A stretch of DNA of 64,000 nt from Mesostigma viride (GCA_009746045.1 RPFO01000213.1:13523221-13587220), one strand, 5' to 3'. Counted from the first letter of the stretch, positions 39,778 to 52,700 are shown. Translations and numbers: made by a program. The notes: generated by a model from the sequence alone, not told the origin.

Positions 39778-40349
39778 TGTTACGTCGCGTAACAATTCGT
39801 TGTAGTTACGGACGTAAATTAGGTCCCTTGCCTCGGTTGTCCCCAGGTTTACGTGTAGCTCCTACTGGGACACTATTGTCCTCGTAACAGTACTGTGGTA
39901 CATTGGGTGCCTTTGGGCGCCGCGCCGCGTACTTTATTAGTGGTCCTTATCCTTTGGTAGAATGTAGTGGACCGGCGTGCATCTGTGCACCTACCTGTGT
40001 TTCTGTGTTTCTGAAGGCGAGGGCCAGGTCGGCCCGAGCCTGTTGGACCGTTGGTGACCATTTATGCACGTTCCACTCCTTGTGTGGTCACTCGGCGTGT
40101 GTTAAATGAATTAACACATATTAGCTTGGGTCATGGCAGTGTAGTTGTGTTTCCTTCCTCTATTCCTGGAGTAAACGGGTTGGTGTAAATGGCTTATGGC
40201 GTATTACAGTAATACTTACGTTAATGCACTGAGATCTGGATCGTCTCGTTCGTCTTTCGCTAGGGGTTTAACTAGAGGCGGCCTTACTAGTTTAGGTAGC
40301 ATTAGGCCAGGTAGAGGTAGAGGTGGCGGTAGAAGTTTGAGACGTAACA
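39778..40349 (+). repeat. 3' LTR of gypsy-1
   Basis: It equals 27808-28379 except for about two substitutions. It is followed by the target duplication ACCAA (40350-40354), after which copia-2 sequence begins. Confidence 0.95.
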
Positions 40350-42256
40350 ACCAAGCAATTCATCGCTCATTGCTCACAGTGCTCTCAAGCAATATACCAA
40401 GTCGGTCTTTCTATTTACTAACTGATGCTGGAGGATATGAACTTGTACACGGACATCTACACCGGTGACAAGCTTCGCATTCTGGCGTCTAGTGCCTACT
40501 TACGGCAGTCGGCTCGGCGGCTGTTCAAGTTCGTCCGGGAGCAACATTCAGCGGGGGATACCTGGGCCGCGTTCATGACGCGCCTCAGGGTGTTCCTAAG
40601 TGATAAAAGGACCATAGATGGTTCTCACTTGAAGCAGGAGTACCTGGATTACAGCCCATCAAGGGGCAGTTGGTGGTCCACGCATTTGAAGACTTCTGCA
40701 AGCTGAGGGAGGACGCCATGGCCAAAGGATTCTTCTGTGCAGACAGAATGGCCATTGGTGACTTTCTCAAGTCGCTGCAGCTGGATCCTATCACGATGGA
40801 CAACGTGTCCATCCACATGCGCCAAGTCCATGGCTGGGCTGCCATGACGGACCAGCTGTATGAGTGCTTCAGTGGCAAGTATGTAGGCGGAAAGCGCCCA
40901 CGTCAAGGGGACGAGGAGGCAGCTGAGCCTGCAGTCAAGTCCATGAGGGGATCGGGCCACGGGGGTCCAGCGTCCTCGAGGGGGCCTGAGACCTCTTTCA
41001 GGGGTCGAGGAAGGTCCAGGAGGGGGCGTGGCAGAATGGCTGGACGGGGGACACCTCCGAAGTCGGGACCTCCACAGTCCCAGTTTGACTTCAAGAGGGT
41101 GGGTGGTCCTCCCAAGGCTCAGTGGGCCCAGCAGTGGGACCTCACGTGACATCAGTCAGGTGGAATGTTATTTCTGCCAAGGGAAGGGTCACTTCAGGAA
41201 TGAGTGTCCCTCGTACCTGAGGCAGGAAGGTCAGAGCAAGCCAGCCTAGGGTGGCAGCAAAAAGAGAAGGCTGGTCCATCCCAGGACAAGAGCAAGGGCA
41301 AGGCTGTTGATCATTGACTTGAGCCTGCACACATCCCTGAACCCTGGAGGGTGCCCCCAGGGGTGTGTAATGTAGCTGCTAGTGAAGGCAGTGAGGGGCA
41401 GCCCCATGCTCTAGTGATAGAGCCCATTGGACACAATGGGGCAAGCTTGGTTACCACAGAGAGTATGCCAGCTGTAGCTGCAGTGGTTATATACTCGCCA
41501 ACGTGCCCGCCATATGGCGGTGCTGAGCCTGAGGTAGGACCTGGTGCTGTGGACCCAGGTGGATCTCAGAAGCATTCTGACCGTGCAGGACTGGCACAGG
41601 ATGGTCAGGATGAGGATAGGGCTGGAGACAGTCTGACAGGCACGACCCTGGTGCCTCCTGTACATAAGGGATCTGTACATACCTTGAGTGCTAATAATGA
41701 CAATAAAAGATTTTCTCTCTTGTATGACATTGCCTCAAGGTTGCATACCATGTATGGCCATGCAGCTCAGTCTTTGCAGGATGCTAGACGGCTGGGAGGA
41801 AGTGAGTTGTACTCCATTTGCCAACAGGTTGCTCATGCTTGCAGGTGCAGGCTAGTTGCTAGAAAGCCCAAGCAGTCTCATGCCAGGTCTCCTATTTTGC
41901 AGCCAGGCCATGTGCAGGTAGATATTCAGAGAATCAGGGGTTTGAAGCTGCTGGTGGCAGTGGACAGATATACCAAGTACAAGACCCTAGAGATCCTGCC
42001 TGACATGGAGAAGCCTACGTTGATTGCTGCTCTGAAGTTGACAAGGAGCAGGTACCCTGGGTTGCATGGAGTTGCTGCAGTGTGACATTCAGTTTGAGTG
42101 CTGTGAGAACCTGCCAGAATTTCCAGAGTTGCTGATTACACCCAGGGAGAGCCACGGCCAGCGAGGGGTTGTGGAGAGAGCCATCCTAGAGATCAAGACT
42201 GTGCTGTTGGTGGAGAGGATTCCAAGGACGTCATCTGCCATTGTGACATCTGCATG
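40350..42256 (+). pseudogene. Copia-2 gag and integrase, first part
   Basis: Plus-strand remnants in shifting frames. Gag pieces are YTGDKLRILASSAYLRQ (40440s) and VHAFEDFCKLREDAMAKGFF (40670-41149), with a basic RG-rich tail. A CCHC knuckle CYFCQGKGHFRNEC lies at about 41165-41206. An integrase zinc finger (LHTMYGHAA...) and core follow (LLVAVDRYTKYKTLEILPD, then SHGQRGVVERAILEIK after a phase change near 42075). No protease motif lies between knuckle and integrase. The frame is cut at 42256 by the large LTR element and resumes at 56562. The gag start is not seen, and the gypsy-1 insertion lies immediately upstream. Confidence 0.75.
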
Positions 42257-42909
42257 TGTTAAGCCCACTCGACTCAGATGTATAATTGTGTATGAGTCGC
42301 AGATTGCAGAGCAATGGTGGCTCGTTATTGGAATTCAGTAAAAGTTGTAAGATGGCCAATAATTACGAAGGCACTTCTACTAATACCTTCGGACAGTTGC
42401 GCATGACCATCATTGCGCATGGGTACTCCGTACTAATTCAGCATGCCACGCTGGACAGCCTGCGCAATGGCAGCTAGCGAACCACGCGGCTGCTGGTATA
42501 AACACTGAACCGCTGAGGCCAGACGGACAATCAGCGCAACCCATGACAGTTGACAGCTCTAGGTACCAGCTAGCGGAACTGTCAATGTCAATTGTGACCT
42601 ATTGTGACTGAACCTAGGACACACTAGTGCGGCCACACGGTGCCACGATACTACGCCGTGTGTCACCACCCCTTTGCGCCGCGCGTCACACTTACAGCGC
42701 GCCACGCGTCATCCCGACATTATGCCACACGGCATCACCACATTGCGCCACGTGGCAATGTCTGATTGGCCGCTACTAGTCAAATAAATAACTAGTCCCA
42801 AATATAAAATAGAGACTTGTTGACACATTGAGTATTGGGCTCAGCCACAACACTGAGCTTCACATCCCAATACTCCCACAGGTTCAGTCAGCAAATATAT
42901 ATCATAACA
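42257..42909. repeat. Left LTR of the 14.3-kb element
   Basis: It starts TGTTAAGCCCACTCGAC and ends ATATATCATAACA, with a TATA-like stretch (aaatataaaatagag) near 42800 and an upstream segment of GC-rich ccacacggtgccacg-type phrases (42630-42750). Compared with the right LTR it lacks 51 bp and has 10 extra bp, but is otherwise nearly identical. It is the empty-site reference for both LINE insertions. Confidence 0.85.
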
Positions 42910-43449
42910 CCAGCCCTTTTTTCTTGAGCTTTTAGTCAAGTAGATGGTGGTAGACAAGAATGTATCATAGACAAGAATATATCGAATGGTACTTGAAAGC
43001 ACCAAACGGTACCCGAATGCATATTAAGCAGTGGAGCCATAATTACCCCTTAACCATGACAAACCACCGCGGCGCCTGCATTCGTAAAGGCGCCTGCATT
43101 CCCACCAACATCTACTGACTAAAACTCACAACAGCAAAAGGACTGAGGGGTAAGTGTTAAAACAAGGCCTGCCGCAGGAAAAACCCAGCTACCCTGGGAG
43201 AAAAACCTGCAGAAGAAACATTACTAGGCGTTTCCAGGCGAAACCATACACCATTAGATCATCAGCCACCAGGGTAATGCTAAAAGCTCTGCATATATCA
43301 ATCAGAAAAATACATCATCCACAACATGCTGTTGGAGGCTCCTGAGGCATGCATAGCCAGCAATCCAGAACAGGCTGGCTAGCAATGGCACCACAGTGCA
43401 AATCTGGAGTGGCCACATGTAAAACTGACCAATCCAATTCAACACTGTT
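42910..43449. other. Internal non-coding segment next to the left LTR
   Basis: No open frame above 65 codons. A phrase gcggcgcctgcattcgtaaaggcgcctgcattc is partly self-repeated (43070-43100). It may hold the primer-binding region of the element, but I could not identify one. Confidence 0.45.
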
Positions 43450-44484
43450 ACAAATTACTGTGCATTCATCAGCACAGTACAAAGCCCACGGCATTCCACA
43501 GTGTCAGTCCCGGCAGCGACGCGCTTGGAAAGACAACTGGACCGCGCGACCAAGCTCGGCCGATCAGGCAAACATTTGTTCTTCATAATATGCACGCCAG
43601 CTTCCCGGGCTTAAAGCTTATCAAGGGAACTCTTATCAGGGGTACTATCAGCGTAATGCCTGAACTCAATTAAGAAATCGAGGCAAACCCCTTGAAGATA
43701 ACTCTGGAAGCAGCGTAGGATAGTAGGTCGCGCCAAAATCTGATGGAAGCTCTACGATCTCCCTTGTTGCTCGCGCCAGCTACGATGAGAATGTAGCCAC
43801 AGCTGTGGGATCTGACAATGGATGCCCATGCCACAAAGCACACCTCAGGTCTTCCAGCCTCCAGCACGACGCTCCTGCCAACGGTTCCTGCCAAGCTCCC
43901 CATTGGCAGCACGAGTGACACACAGCCACTCAGGCCCAGCCCTCAGGCCGGTAACAAATGACTCATTCATACACCCGTTTGCTCACCATAGTCACCAGCA
44001 TCTTTGTTAAAACAATAAGTAGATGCATACAGACAGGTAGCGGTTACAGAACCGCTATTAAGAACTCCTTAGGCATGGCTCGCGATTACCCGCGCAGACC
44101 AGGCCACCAAAGAGGGTGGGTGGGTGGGACAAGAAAAAAGACCACAACAATGTCACTACGCCGCCAAAGTAGTCAAACTGCCCTAGCACGGGGCTGACAT
44201 CAGCAACCGAGCTTAACTTAACACGCCAACCTGAGAATGTAGCGACACCTACCGTACCACAAAAACAACAACCAATCAAATACCCTTTCCGAAAGGTTCT
44301 AATTATCATTCAACAAACCGGTTCAACAAACCCGGCCCTGTCAAACTTTAAGCATAAGATTGTTTCGAGATTGTAGCACAATAGGGCCACTGCCCCTACT
44401 AACAATTCCAGGTCGCCAGCCATTAGCCAAATCCGGTTACATCTGCCAAACCCGCCCGGTTCAGCCGACCATCCAGGCGGCTCC
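43450..44484. repeat. Duplicated blocks A1, B1, C1 in the non-coding LTR element
   Basis: Block A1 (43450-43964) matches 46825-47345, B1 (43965-44091) matches 44540-45585 without the pogo-like insert, and C1 (44129-44484) matches 46469-46824. A1 abuts B1 exactly. Identity is very high, with small indels such as three extra bases near 47141. The order here is A-B-C; downstream it is B-C-A. B1 contains the uninterrupted TA target (44038-44039) of the pogo-like element. Confidence 0.85.
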
Positions 44485-44539
44485 CGTGAGCGGCCTTATT
44501 CCCCGCCTCACTTCGAGAAACTCTTTTCAAAGAAATCCG

Positions 44540-47345
44540 ATTCATACACCCGTTTGCTCACCATAGTCACCAGCATCTTTGTTAAAACAATAAGTAGATG
44601 CATACAGACAGGTACAGTCATTCCCGCGTTAAGTTGCGTTTCTTAAGGTTGCGTTCCCGCGTTAAGTTGCGGCGCCGAAGTTTGGGGGGCGACCGCAACT
44701 TAAGCATGGAGGCCATCGCAACTTAACGCGGTAATGACTCGATTTGTAGGTGTCAGGCCATTTTTGGCCGCACAAGAGGCCATTTTTTGCCAAGTCCGGA
44801 CCCGCTACGTGATTTTAGGCGGCAAAATACGCAAGCCCCTCTGGCGCGCAAATTTCCCCGCCTGCTGGCTTAGGTGAAAAGCGCGAATGCAACCTTACAA
44901 ACTCAGTTTTGCAGCCTGCGGGCTGCGGTACATAAGAATCCACGACCATGCAGGGTCTGTAATTGAGACATCTTGCCGGAAATTACCACCATCACGCCGA
45001 ATGCACGGCACCACAGAAGGGCAAAGACAAGGTCGTCATTGAGGCCACAGGCAGTCTCGCTCCATAATAACCTCCATAATAACAGCAGTGCTGTCATTAT
45101 GATTCTTTACATGCAGGCCATTGACAGTAAATGAAGCTTCCCTCACGACTGTTCCCATGTTTTGCCGGTCACAGTCAAACGTGAAGCCGGCTCGGCAACT
45201 AAGTAACCCGCCAAAAAGAGAGCCGAAGTCCGATCAGAGGGTTAAAACACACCGATTTGTGGTATAAAATGCAGGCACTGCGTGGCTGCCCACGGCGTGT
45301 TTTGCAGCCCGCCTTTGTCCAAAATACCATCTGGCCTGGAAAATGGACTTTGGCCGGCTTTGAAGCTGCAGATGGATCGGGCTTGACGAGAGGTGTCGAA
45401 TGCCGCATAGAAGTCCGTCAGAGGAGGAGGTGGTGGGCTGCTAGCCTAATTCTACCGTTAAGTTGCGTTCCCGCGTTAAGTTGCGGCGCCAAATTTTAGG
45501 GGGCGATCGCAACTTAACGCGGGAATGACTGTAGCGGTTACAGAACCGCTATTAAGAACTCCTTAGGCATGGCTCGCGATTACCCAACCTCCCCTTCCTG
45601 GCCCTCCGGTCCGCTAAAGAAGCACCATTTCCTTTCCCGTCAAAAGCTGTCCTGTCGCGATGGGCGCTCTCCGTTGCCAGAAAACAGATTTAATTCCCAG
45701 CGACTGTGAATGCACAAAAATTCATGCACTGTCGATCGACACAGCTCGCATTTTTGACCCCACTCGGGGGCCCCCGCTGACCTCGTTGCCGACCTCTTCT
45801 CTGGTCCGCTAAGGGGTGCTGTCGCGGAACACAAAGTCAAAGCAAAAGCTGCTGACTGGCGCCGCTGATTCCAGCCGACGCCCAGTTTACAACTTTTTTG
45901 AAGAGCAACCAACCTAGTGCCGAGCACATAAACACTCCTTCCGTACAAAAAAGTGGAAATACCACTGATTACGAAATCAAGTTGGTTTTCAGCCCTTGCC
46001 TCCTGCGCCGAGGCTCCGTGTCCCACAACGGTGACTTAAATTTTTTACCCCCCCGAGCCGCGGCGGCCCTCAAGCCAAGCCCAACCCGGAATGCAAGCAT
46101 TTCCAGGTACGAGACAACTCAAAGGCAGGCCAGCCTGCCGACAGCCCAACCCGAGGCGCAAGCATCCCCAGGTACGGAACCATCAAGCAAGCTAGCCCTT
46201 GCCCAACCCGGCCAGCTGGCCGTTTCTTTCAAACAAACCAGCCATTAAATAATGCATCAGCCCCCGCTTCGCATTTAAACCCCGATCACCCGGACATTAA
46301 TTCCGGGCCAGTGGCAGCCATGAATCCCAACCGCCTTAAGCAGCCAGGGATCATGGATGCCGGAAATTTGGTTAACAAATTTTAGCCCCGCACCCATGCT
46401 GAGCGCAAGGCTGGTGAGGCACTTCTTGTACCGCCATAGCCTCAGCCGTCGGCGCTCAGCCAACGTTTACAAGAAAAAAGACCACAACAATGTCACTACG
46501 CCGCCAAAGTAGTCAAACTGCCCTAGCACGGGGCTGACATCAGCAACCGAGCTTAACTTAACACGCCAACCTGAGAATGTAGCGACACCTACCGTACCAC
46601 AAAAACAACAACCAATCAAATACCCTTTCCGAAAGGTTCTAATTATCATTCAACAAACCGGTTCAACAAACCCGGCCCTGTCAAACTTTAAGCATAAGAT
46701 TGTTTCGAGATTGTAGCACAATAGGGCCACTGCCCCTACTAACAATTCCAGGTCGCCAGCCATTAGCCAAATCCGGTTACATCTGCCAAACCCGCCCGGT
46801 TCAGCCGACCATCCAGGCGGCTCCACAAATTACTGTGCATTCATCAGCACAGTACAAAGCCCACGGCATTCCACAGTGTCAGTCCCGGCAGCGACGCGCT
46901 TGGAAAGACAACTGGACCACGCGACCAAGCTCGGCCGATCAGGCAAACATTTGTTCTTCATAATATGCACGCCAGCTTCCCGGGCTTAAAGCTTATCAAG
47001 GGAACTCTTATCAGGGGTACTATCAGCGTAATGCCTGAACTCAATTAAGAAATCGAGGCAAACCCCTTGAAGATAACTCTGGAAGCAGCGTAGGATAGTA
47101 GGTCGCGCCAAAATCTGATGGAAGCTCTACGATCTCCCTTCAATGTTGCTCGCGCCAGCTACGATGAGAATGTAGCCACAGCTGTGGGATCTGACAATGG
47201 ATGCCCATGCCACAAAGCACACCTCAGGTCTTCCAGCCTCCAGCACGACGCTCCTGCCAACGGTTCCTGCCAAGCTCCCCATTGGCAGCACGAGTGACAC
47301 ACAGCCACTCAGGCCCAGCCCTCAGGCCGGTAACAAATGACTCAT
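44540..47345. repeat. Duplicated blocks B2, C2, A2 in the non-coding LTR element
   Basis: B2 (44540-45585) carries the pogo-like insertion, C2 is 46469-46824 and A2 is 46825-47345, with C2 and A2 directly joined. Between B2 and C2 lies a unique 0.9-kb stretch (45586-46468) without a counterpart in the first array, and between C1 and B2 a unique 55 bp. The arrangement looks like a tandem (A-B-C) array that later lost or gained pieces. Confidence 0.8.
44615..45531 (+). mobile_element. Non-autonomous pogo-like TIR element, copy 2
   Basis: A 917-bp inverted copy of 659-1558, from CAGTCATTCCC to GGGAATGACTG, flanked by TA at 44613-44614 and 45532-45533. The paralogous block B1 has the same flanks with a single TA at 44038-44039 and no element, so boundaries and the TA duplication are directly visible. 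It has no transposase frame. Differences from copy 1 are scattered substitutions and small indels. Confidence 0.9.
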
Positions 47346-50300
47346 ACCCACGCAGCATAGGCAAACACACGTTGTATGTAAGCCATCATAACCAAGCAGG
47401 GGTACGTATGGACAAAGTCAAATCCATAACATGTCCAGGATGCCATCCATCCTCCACACAACTGGGCCATAAAAAATCTCTCACAACAGTCTAAAATACA
47501 ACAAGACTGCTGCGACAAAAAATTCACAAAACCACATAGAAGCGTGGTTACACATATACGAGGAAGGTCTCTCACAACTTCCTCGGCCAAACAGGGTCTG
47601 ACAAACCGTGAGTATAATCGCACACGTCACAAACGTAGTCACAAACTTGACTTGGGGCAACACAGTTCAAACACCACTGATTGCATCCCCAAGTGTTACG
47701 CCACAAGCATGGCAGGGTAAAACAATCTCTCCCTGGCTTCATGGCAGCCAGCTCCCAGCCAGCTAGATATATCTCAAGGGCATTTTCACCAAACATCCCT
47801 TAAGATAATTACAAACAATACAAACTGACCATAACATTTTGCAATTGATACAGGTCAGACTATCACACTTCAAATACGAGGAACATCTGAACCAGGGGAA
47901 CAACAAAACGCATCCAGCACGATTCTTATACACTCACTCGGGATGCCCACACTTGACAGGAAAACTCAGTGGTAAGAGGCACACACACACACGCTTCCCG
48001 GGAGATATACGAGGTACACTGCGATATCAAGGCAATGTTACATCAATCCAGGAAAGACTTCTTCCAAGGTAATCCTCTACCACTGCCGATAAAAAACTGG
48101 GCACTCCCTTACCACATTCCCTGTTACTCAACAGGAAATCACTCTGCACACTCGACAGACAGTACAACAAATCCATTGGCCCATTGTGAAGGAAAAATAG
48201 GCACATCCAATCATGGCCAACGGCGCATAAATAGCCAACATGGCCAACATAGCCAACTCAGCCAATATGGCCAACACGGCCAAAACAGCCAGCATGGCCA
48301 ACATGGCCAACACGGCCAACATGGCCAACATGGCAATGCAGCCGACATGGCCATCATAAGCAGTATAGCAGCATTTTCACGGCTGGCAGTGGACCATGCA
48401 GCTGCCTTGCATCCATGCCACCGTCCATCAAGGAGGAGGGACAACAGCTGCTATCATCAAACGCTACCTCCAGGTACCGTCTGCCACACCCAACTTCCTG
48501 AGCACATCAGAAAACTGGGACAGCCCAGCCATGAGAACCCCAAGGCCTGACTGTTTCAGCCCCGCTCTCCCCGCCTCCCTGAGAACCCCAGTTATGGTCG
48601 GAGGAGAATGATTACCACGTACCACATACCCCATCTTGTCCGTTACAGTGTCGGGCAACACTCACAAGATGGGCACTGGTATGCTCACCCTCTAAACATG
48701 GGAGATCAAGCACAAGCGGAGGCGAATCCACACCCTCCACTTCCATGGCATCATGTGCATTATCATCGGTCACCCCGGCAGACGAACGAGGGACGGATGC
48801 CTCAGCGCACCACCTCACATGTTTAAGCGAGGCCAACCGCAGCTGTGAGGACTCACATCCACAACTACGGAACATACGATGGGATATCAAGGGCAACGAC
48901 CACCCATCACAAAGAGTCCTCCCACCGTCCTGCCTTCCCAGGATGCCCTCACATCGACAACCTTAGCCACTGACTTTAGGGTCTGATCAATCTGCCAAGA
49001 TGCTCATACAGGGCAGCAAACCACTTGCACTGGGTATCACGAATGCACTAAGGACAAAGCTGAGGCTGCACGTGCTCAGGGGTCACAAAGCCACATGTAG
49101 GCAAAACAAAACTGGCCCTTGCAACCATCCCAGCCACACAGGTCAACGGTAACCATAACTGAGAACACAGAAAGGGCACTTTCCAAATAATCATGGGAAT
49201 AAACCCTGAATCGCTAAACCCTGAGTTAGAAATATGGCTAGGCACACTGACCATGTACACCCAGCCACCTCACTAGACTCAGGCATTCACGAACCCAGGG
49301 CCTCAATCCCCTCCACACGACAAACCCCTCCAAAGAGCACATGACACTCAGTTATCAGCAGCATCAACCTGCCCTTGGCATTCGATCTTGCCAAGTATCC
49401 ACGACAGACACCTGCAGCCAGAATTCTGCCCCCTCACAACATGTGGACAAAAACGTTGGCTTGCATCCAAACAAGGGCTGAATAAAAGGCTTTAATCACA
49501 AAGCAAGTAGGCAACACAGACGATCATCATGGATCATCGAATACGGGTATCACAGCCACCTATTCAAACAAACCCAATCCACTTGCACGGCAAACCAACT
49601 CTCTCATCACACCAACAGTCCACTAGCACAAACTTCATCTTCAGAACAAGGTTTCTGACAAAGCACAGGGGGCTTTGACACAAAGGTTCAGCAGGCATCA
49701 TGAGTAGAAAACACTCACACAGCCCAACAGGGTCGTCAGATTGCAGATCTGACCCCAACTTCATGGAAATGGGCTGTCACGTCCGCAAACAAGTGGTTAT
49801 GCCCCCAAAGCATCATGCTGTCCATACCCTTGGTCAGTATCGTTACGGCTACAAGGTTGGTGTCACAACAAAATGGCTTACACCCCACTACCGATGCCAG
49901 CCCGCCCAGCTGTAGCTTTACCGTGGGGCTTGCCCATGGAATCAAGCTCCCCACCACTACCTGGGCTCACAGGAGAATACCCTACTTGGAAACCCTGTGA
50001 CAGTACTAGGAGCCGATCCCCTCCTACATCCCCAGCGGAAAGGATCCGGGGATAGAGAGGTGCCTAGTGGGTAAAACAAGAAAAAAAATAGCAGCAGAGT
50101 TAACGGGAACCCCGCTTCCGCTGCTTTCACCTAACCCTACGCACACCACGCTCTGCCCATTTCTTTCCCTTGCAAAAGAAAACGAATATCCTTCTTCACT
50201 CTGAGAGGTACCTTCCCGCAGGCAAGGATGTCCAATTCACAGCTTCAAGAGAGGTCTCCATGGCCTTAACCACCTCCCCTGAAACCAGGCAGCAGAGAAT

Positions 50301-50962
50301 GACATCCATACCTTTCTGGAGGTCCTCTCACGCCTCCAGCTCCTCGAGCTTGATGCGCCACAGCTTCATTGGTGGCAAATTCCGCTGGCGGAACATCGTG
50401 TGACGTATCAAAAACTGGCGGCCTGACCTGCCTCCGCTTTCGCTACCTTCCCTGAAGATGCCGGGGCATAAAACAAAGCGCTTAAAAAAGAAAGCATATC
50501 AAAGCGGATATTACCACGCACCTTCCCGATCAAAATTCATTGATGGTTGGTACAGGTCTCATCCGGCTTCGAAATAAACATAGACAGCTCAAGCGCTATA
50601 ACAAAACTCCGGCTAAGAAAGGTATTCGTCCCCTAGCTAACGAAATAACCTCCTGGACAACGCCAGGGCTTTCATAAATTGACGGGACAAACGCAAACAG
50701 CGGACAGGCTCAAGCACAGCAGAGCAAGCACTCCAATCATGCCAAACCGTAAAATCAAATGCCGGTTCAGCGCCGGAAGCACTCGTTCCCGCTGCAACAG
50801 CGCTCCCGCTGAATATCGACTAGACCAGCCGAATTTGCATGCTCCGCTACCGCCATGACAATTCCAGCTCTCGAATCACCGCCAGCAACGACAGACGAAG
50901 CCGCAACCGCAACAGCAAGGGAAAGCCGAATAAATTCATGACTCCAAAGACTGCGTAATATG
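47346..50962. other. Non-coding right internal part of the 14.3-kb element
   Basis: About 3.6 kb, C/A-rich on the plus strand, with many short open frames but none above 195 codons and none with a recognisable domain. The longest (47969-48550) is stretched by the 9-bp repeat at 48231-48341. I see no gag, pol, RNA gene or terminal repeat here. Confidence 0.6.
48231..48341. repeat. 9-bp tandem repeat (about 12 units)
   Basis: Units of ggccaacat with variants such as agccaactc and ggccaaaac. The period is a multiple of three, which creates QHG/GQH repeats in one frame. Confidence 0.85.
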
Positions 50963-51041
50963 TGTTAAGCCCACTCGACTCAGATGTATAATTGTGTATG
51001 AGTCGCAGATTGCCGAGCAATGGTGGCTCGTTATTGGAATT

Positions 51042-52700
51042 TCGGGGAAATGGGTATATTTATTAGCCAGTTATGGACCAAAGAGGTGAGAGGGGAAATG
51101 AGTATCAGCGAATCCTAATGAAGGTGGGCACACACACGTGTGGCGGTGACAGGTGAAAGGCTAATAGGGCGCGTTATTAGACCAGGGAAGCCATTGGACC
51201 TGAGTAATGTCGCCATGAGGCATACTGGTGAATACCTGATTACGGCCCAGTAGATCATGAAAAAGCTGGAGCGGGCTGGGCTTGTCGTTATTGGGCCCTG
51301 GGTCCCACACCCTGTGTTGTTCCTGAGCTAACAGCCAGTAGCGGCGCATAGCCGCGTTCCATAGGTATATAAAGCGCCTGACTACGCCGCCGCGGGTATA
51401 CTCCTCGCGGACCTTAAAGACTGTCTCGTTGCGTATGGTCCAGATCGCGTATAGCATAGTAGTGCGCAGCCATATCCATTCTGCTTGGGAAACTGAAAGC
51501 TCGGTCCCTGGTGTGCCAGCAATACCGAAAATGATGGTACGCACGCTAATTGGGAGAGTGGGTGGCGATGCCGTCCATGCGGCCCAGATGTTAATGAGCC
51601 ACGTCCAAACCCCAGGGAGATTACAGTAAAGAAACCTGTGCTCAATGGTTTCACTAGGGTGCGTGCACAGGCATGATGCATCATGACCAAAACGCTCGTG
51701 GAGCGTAGCGCAGACCCCTATCGCCCTATGCATCAAAAGATGTTGTACATCAGTGGCCCTGCGGTCCACGAGAGGGTGGTCTACCGCCAGGGTAATCATC
51801 TTACCCAAGTGTAGCCCGGCCAATGTATTCCCCAGCGGGCTCGGCCCGGATGGGGCTGATGGTACGTATGCAACAAGATATCATAACCCCAATCTGCGGT
51901 GTACTCAAAGATACATTTGCTGGTTCTGATGTCCCCCTTGGTTAAGACCCATCCAAATTCAACTGGGTCCAGATGTAGTAGATCGAGCCGTGTGTTGCCC
52001 ACGTGTAGCCATGTAATGCTCTCAACCGGGGATAATGGGTCCGGCTGGATCATGCAAGATCTTGGCACAGACCATGGGACTACGCGTATGCGGTGACACT
52101 GGGAAGCTGGCGTGTACGCATATAAGGTGGATAGTTGATACAGACATCCATTGTGGCCAGAAATAGCTTCCAGCAGTTGTAGTTGGAGCCCCTCATGTGG
52201 CAGAACCGTCACGACTAAACCCTTGCACGCAGGCGTGACTCCGTCGGCGTAGAAGCTAACCCAGTCGCCGGTTATAATTGGCTTGCGTGGGGCAGTCATC
52301 AAAGCATGCCACGCAGCTGGTATCGCACTTATAAGAGTTTGCCACGCTTGCAGGGAGGGCATGTGGGAGACCCAAGTGCTGACCTCGTCGTAGCTGAGCC
52401 GTCGATACGTAGCGCCGTGCCCCAGGTAGAGGTCCAGCACCCTGACAATCGGCGGTGACGCGCGCAGAAAGCCATCATACGGGTTGTGTCCGTGGAGAGT
52501 GCCGAGGGGCTTGTTAGTAGCGTCTGTGATTAAGTCATTAAAAAAGAGTGGCTGCCGTGCCACCTCCTCTCGAGTAGTAGGAAAGACTAGGCGACCCGGC
52601 TTGAGCTTATTGTAACCTGTCCATATGCGCTGCCAGTACCATGGGAGTCCTTTGTACGAAATAAGGGTGCTGCCCAGTATGCCTGCCCCCAGTTGCCACG
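51042..52700 (-). mobile_element. 5'-truncated LINE with RT zinc-binding C-terminus
   Basis: A 1.66-kb insertion flanked by the 16-bp duplication GCTCGTTATTGGAATT (51026-51041 and 52701-52716). Minus-strand frames (52563 to 51161, with a phase change near 51800) encode the C-terminal part of a LINE ORF2. The end has the zf-RVT pattern CLCTHPSETIEHRFLYC followed by the W-rich WTWLINIWAAW, which lies after RT in many plant-type LINEs. RT itself is missing because of 5' truncation. The 3' terminus, on the left, ends without a clear poly(A). Confidence 0.75.

Larger units (their letters stand above)
27808..40349 (+). mobile_element. Ty3/gypsy chromovirus-type retrotransposon (gypsy-1)
   Basis: A 12.5-kb element with 572-bp LTRs beginning TGTTACGTC and ending GACGTAACA, flanked by the 5-bp duplication ACCAA (27803-27807 and 40350-40354). 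I count only two differences between the LTRs (around 27853/39844 and 28023/39993), so insertion is recent. Internal order: leader ORFs, gag with CCHC knuckle, protease, RT, RNase H, integrase with C-terminal chromodomain, then a large unknown ORF before the polypurine tract. Pol is broken by frameshifts and by a 1.7-kb insertion in RT (32438-34156). A second copy is at 58684-64000 on the minus strand. Confidence 0.95.

Noticed and set aside
43450-47345. CRISPR-like repeat array
   Set aside because: Repeats are long duplicated blocks without regular short spacers, in a eukaryotic retroelement context.
47969-48550. 193-codon His/Gln/Gly-rich protein
   Set aside because: The frame is held open by a 9-bp tandem repeat; the flanking parts show no protein-like conservation.
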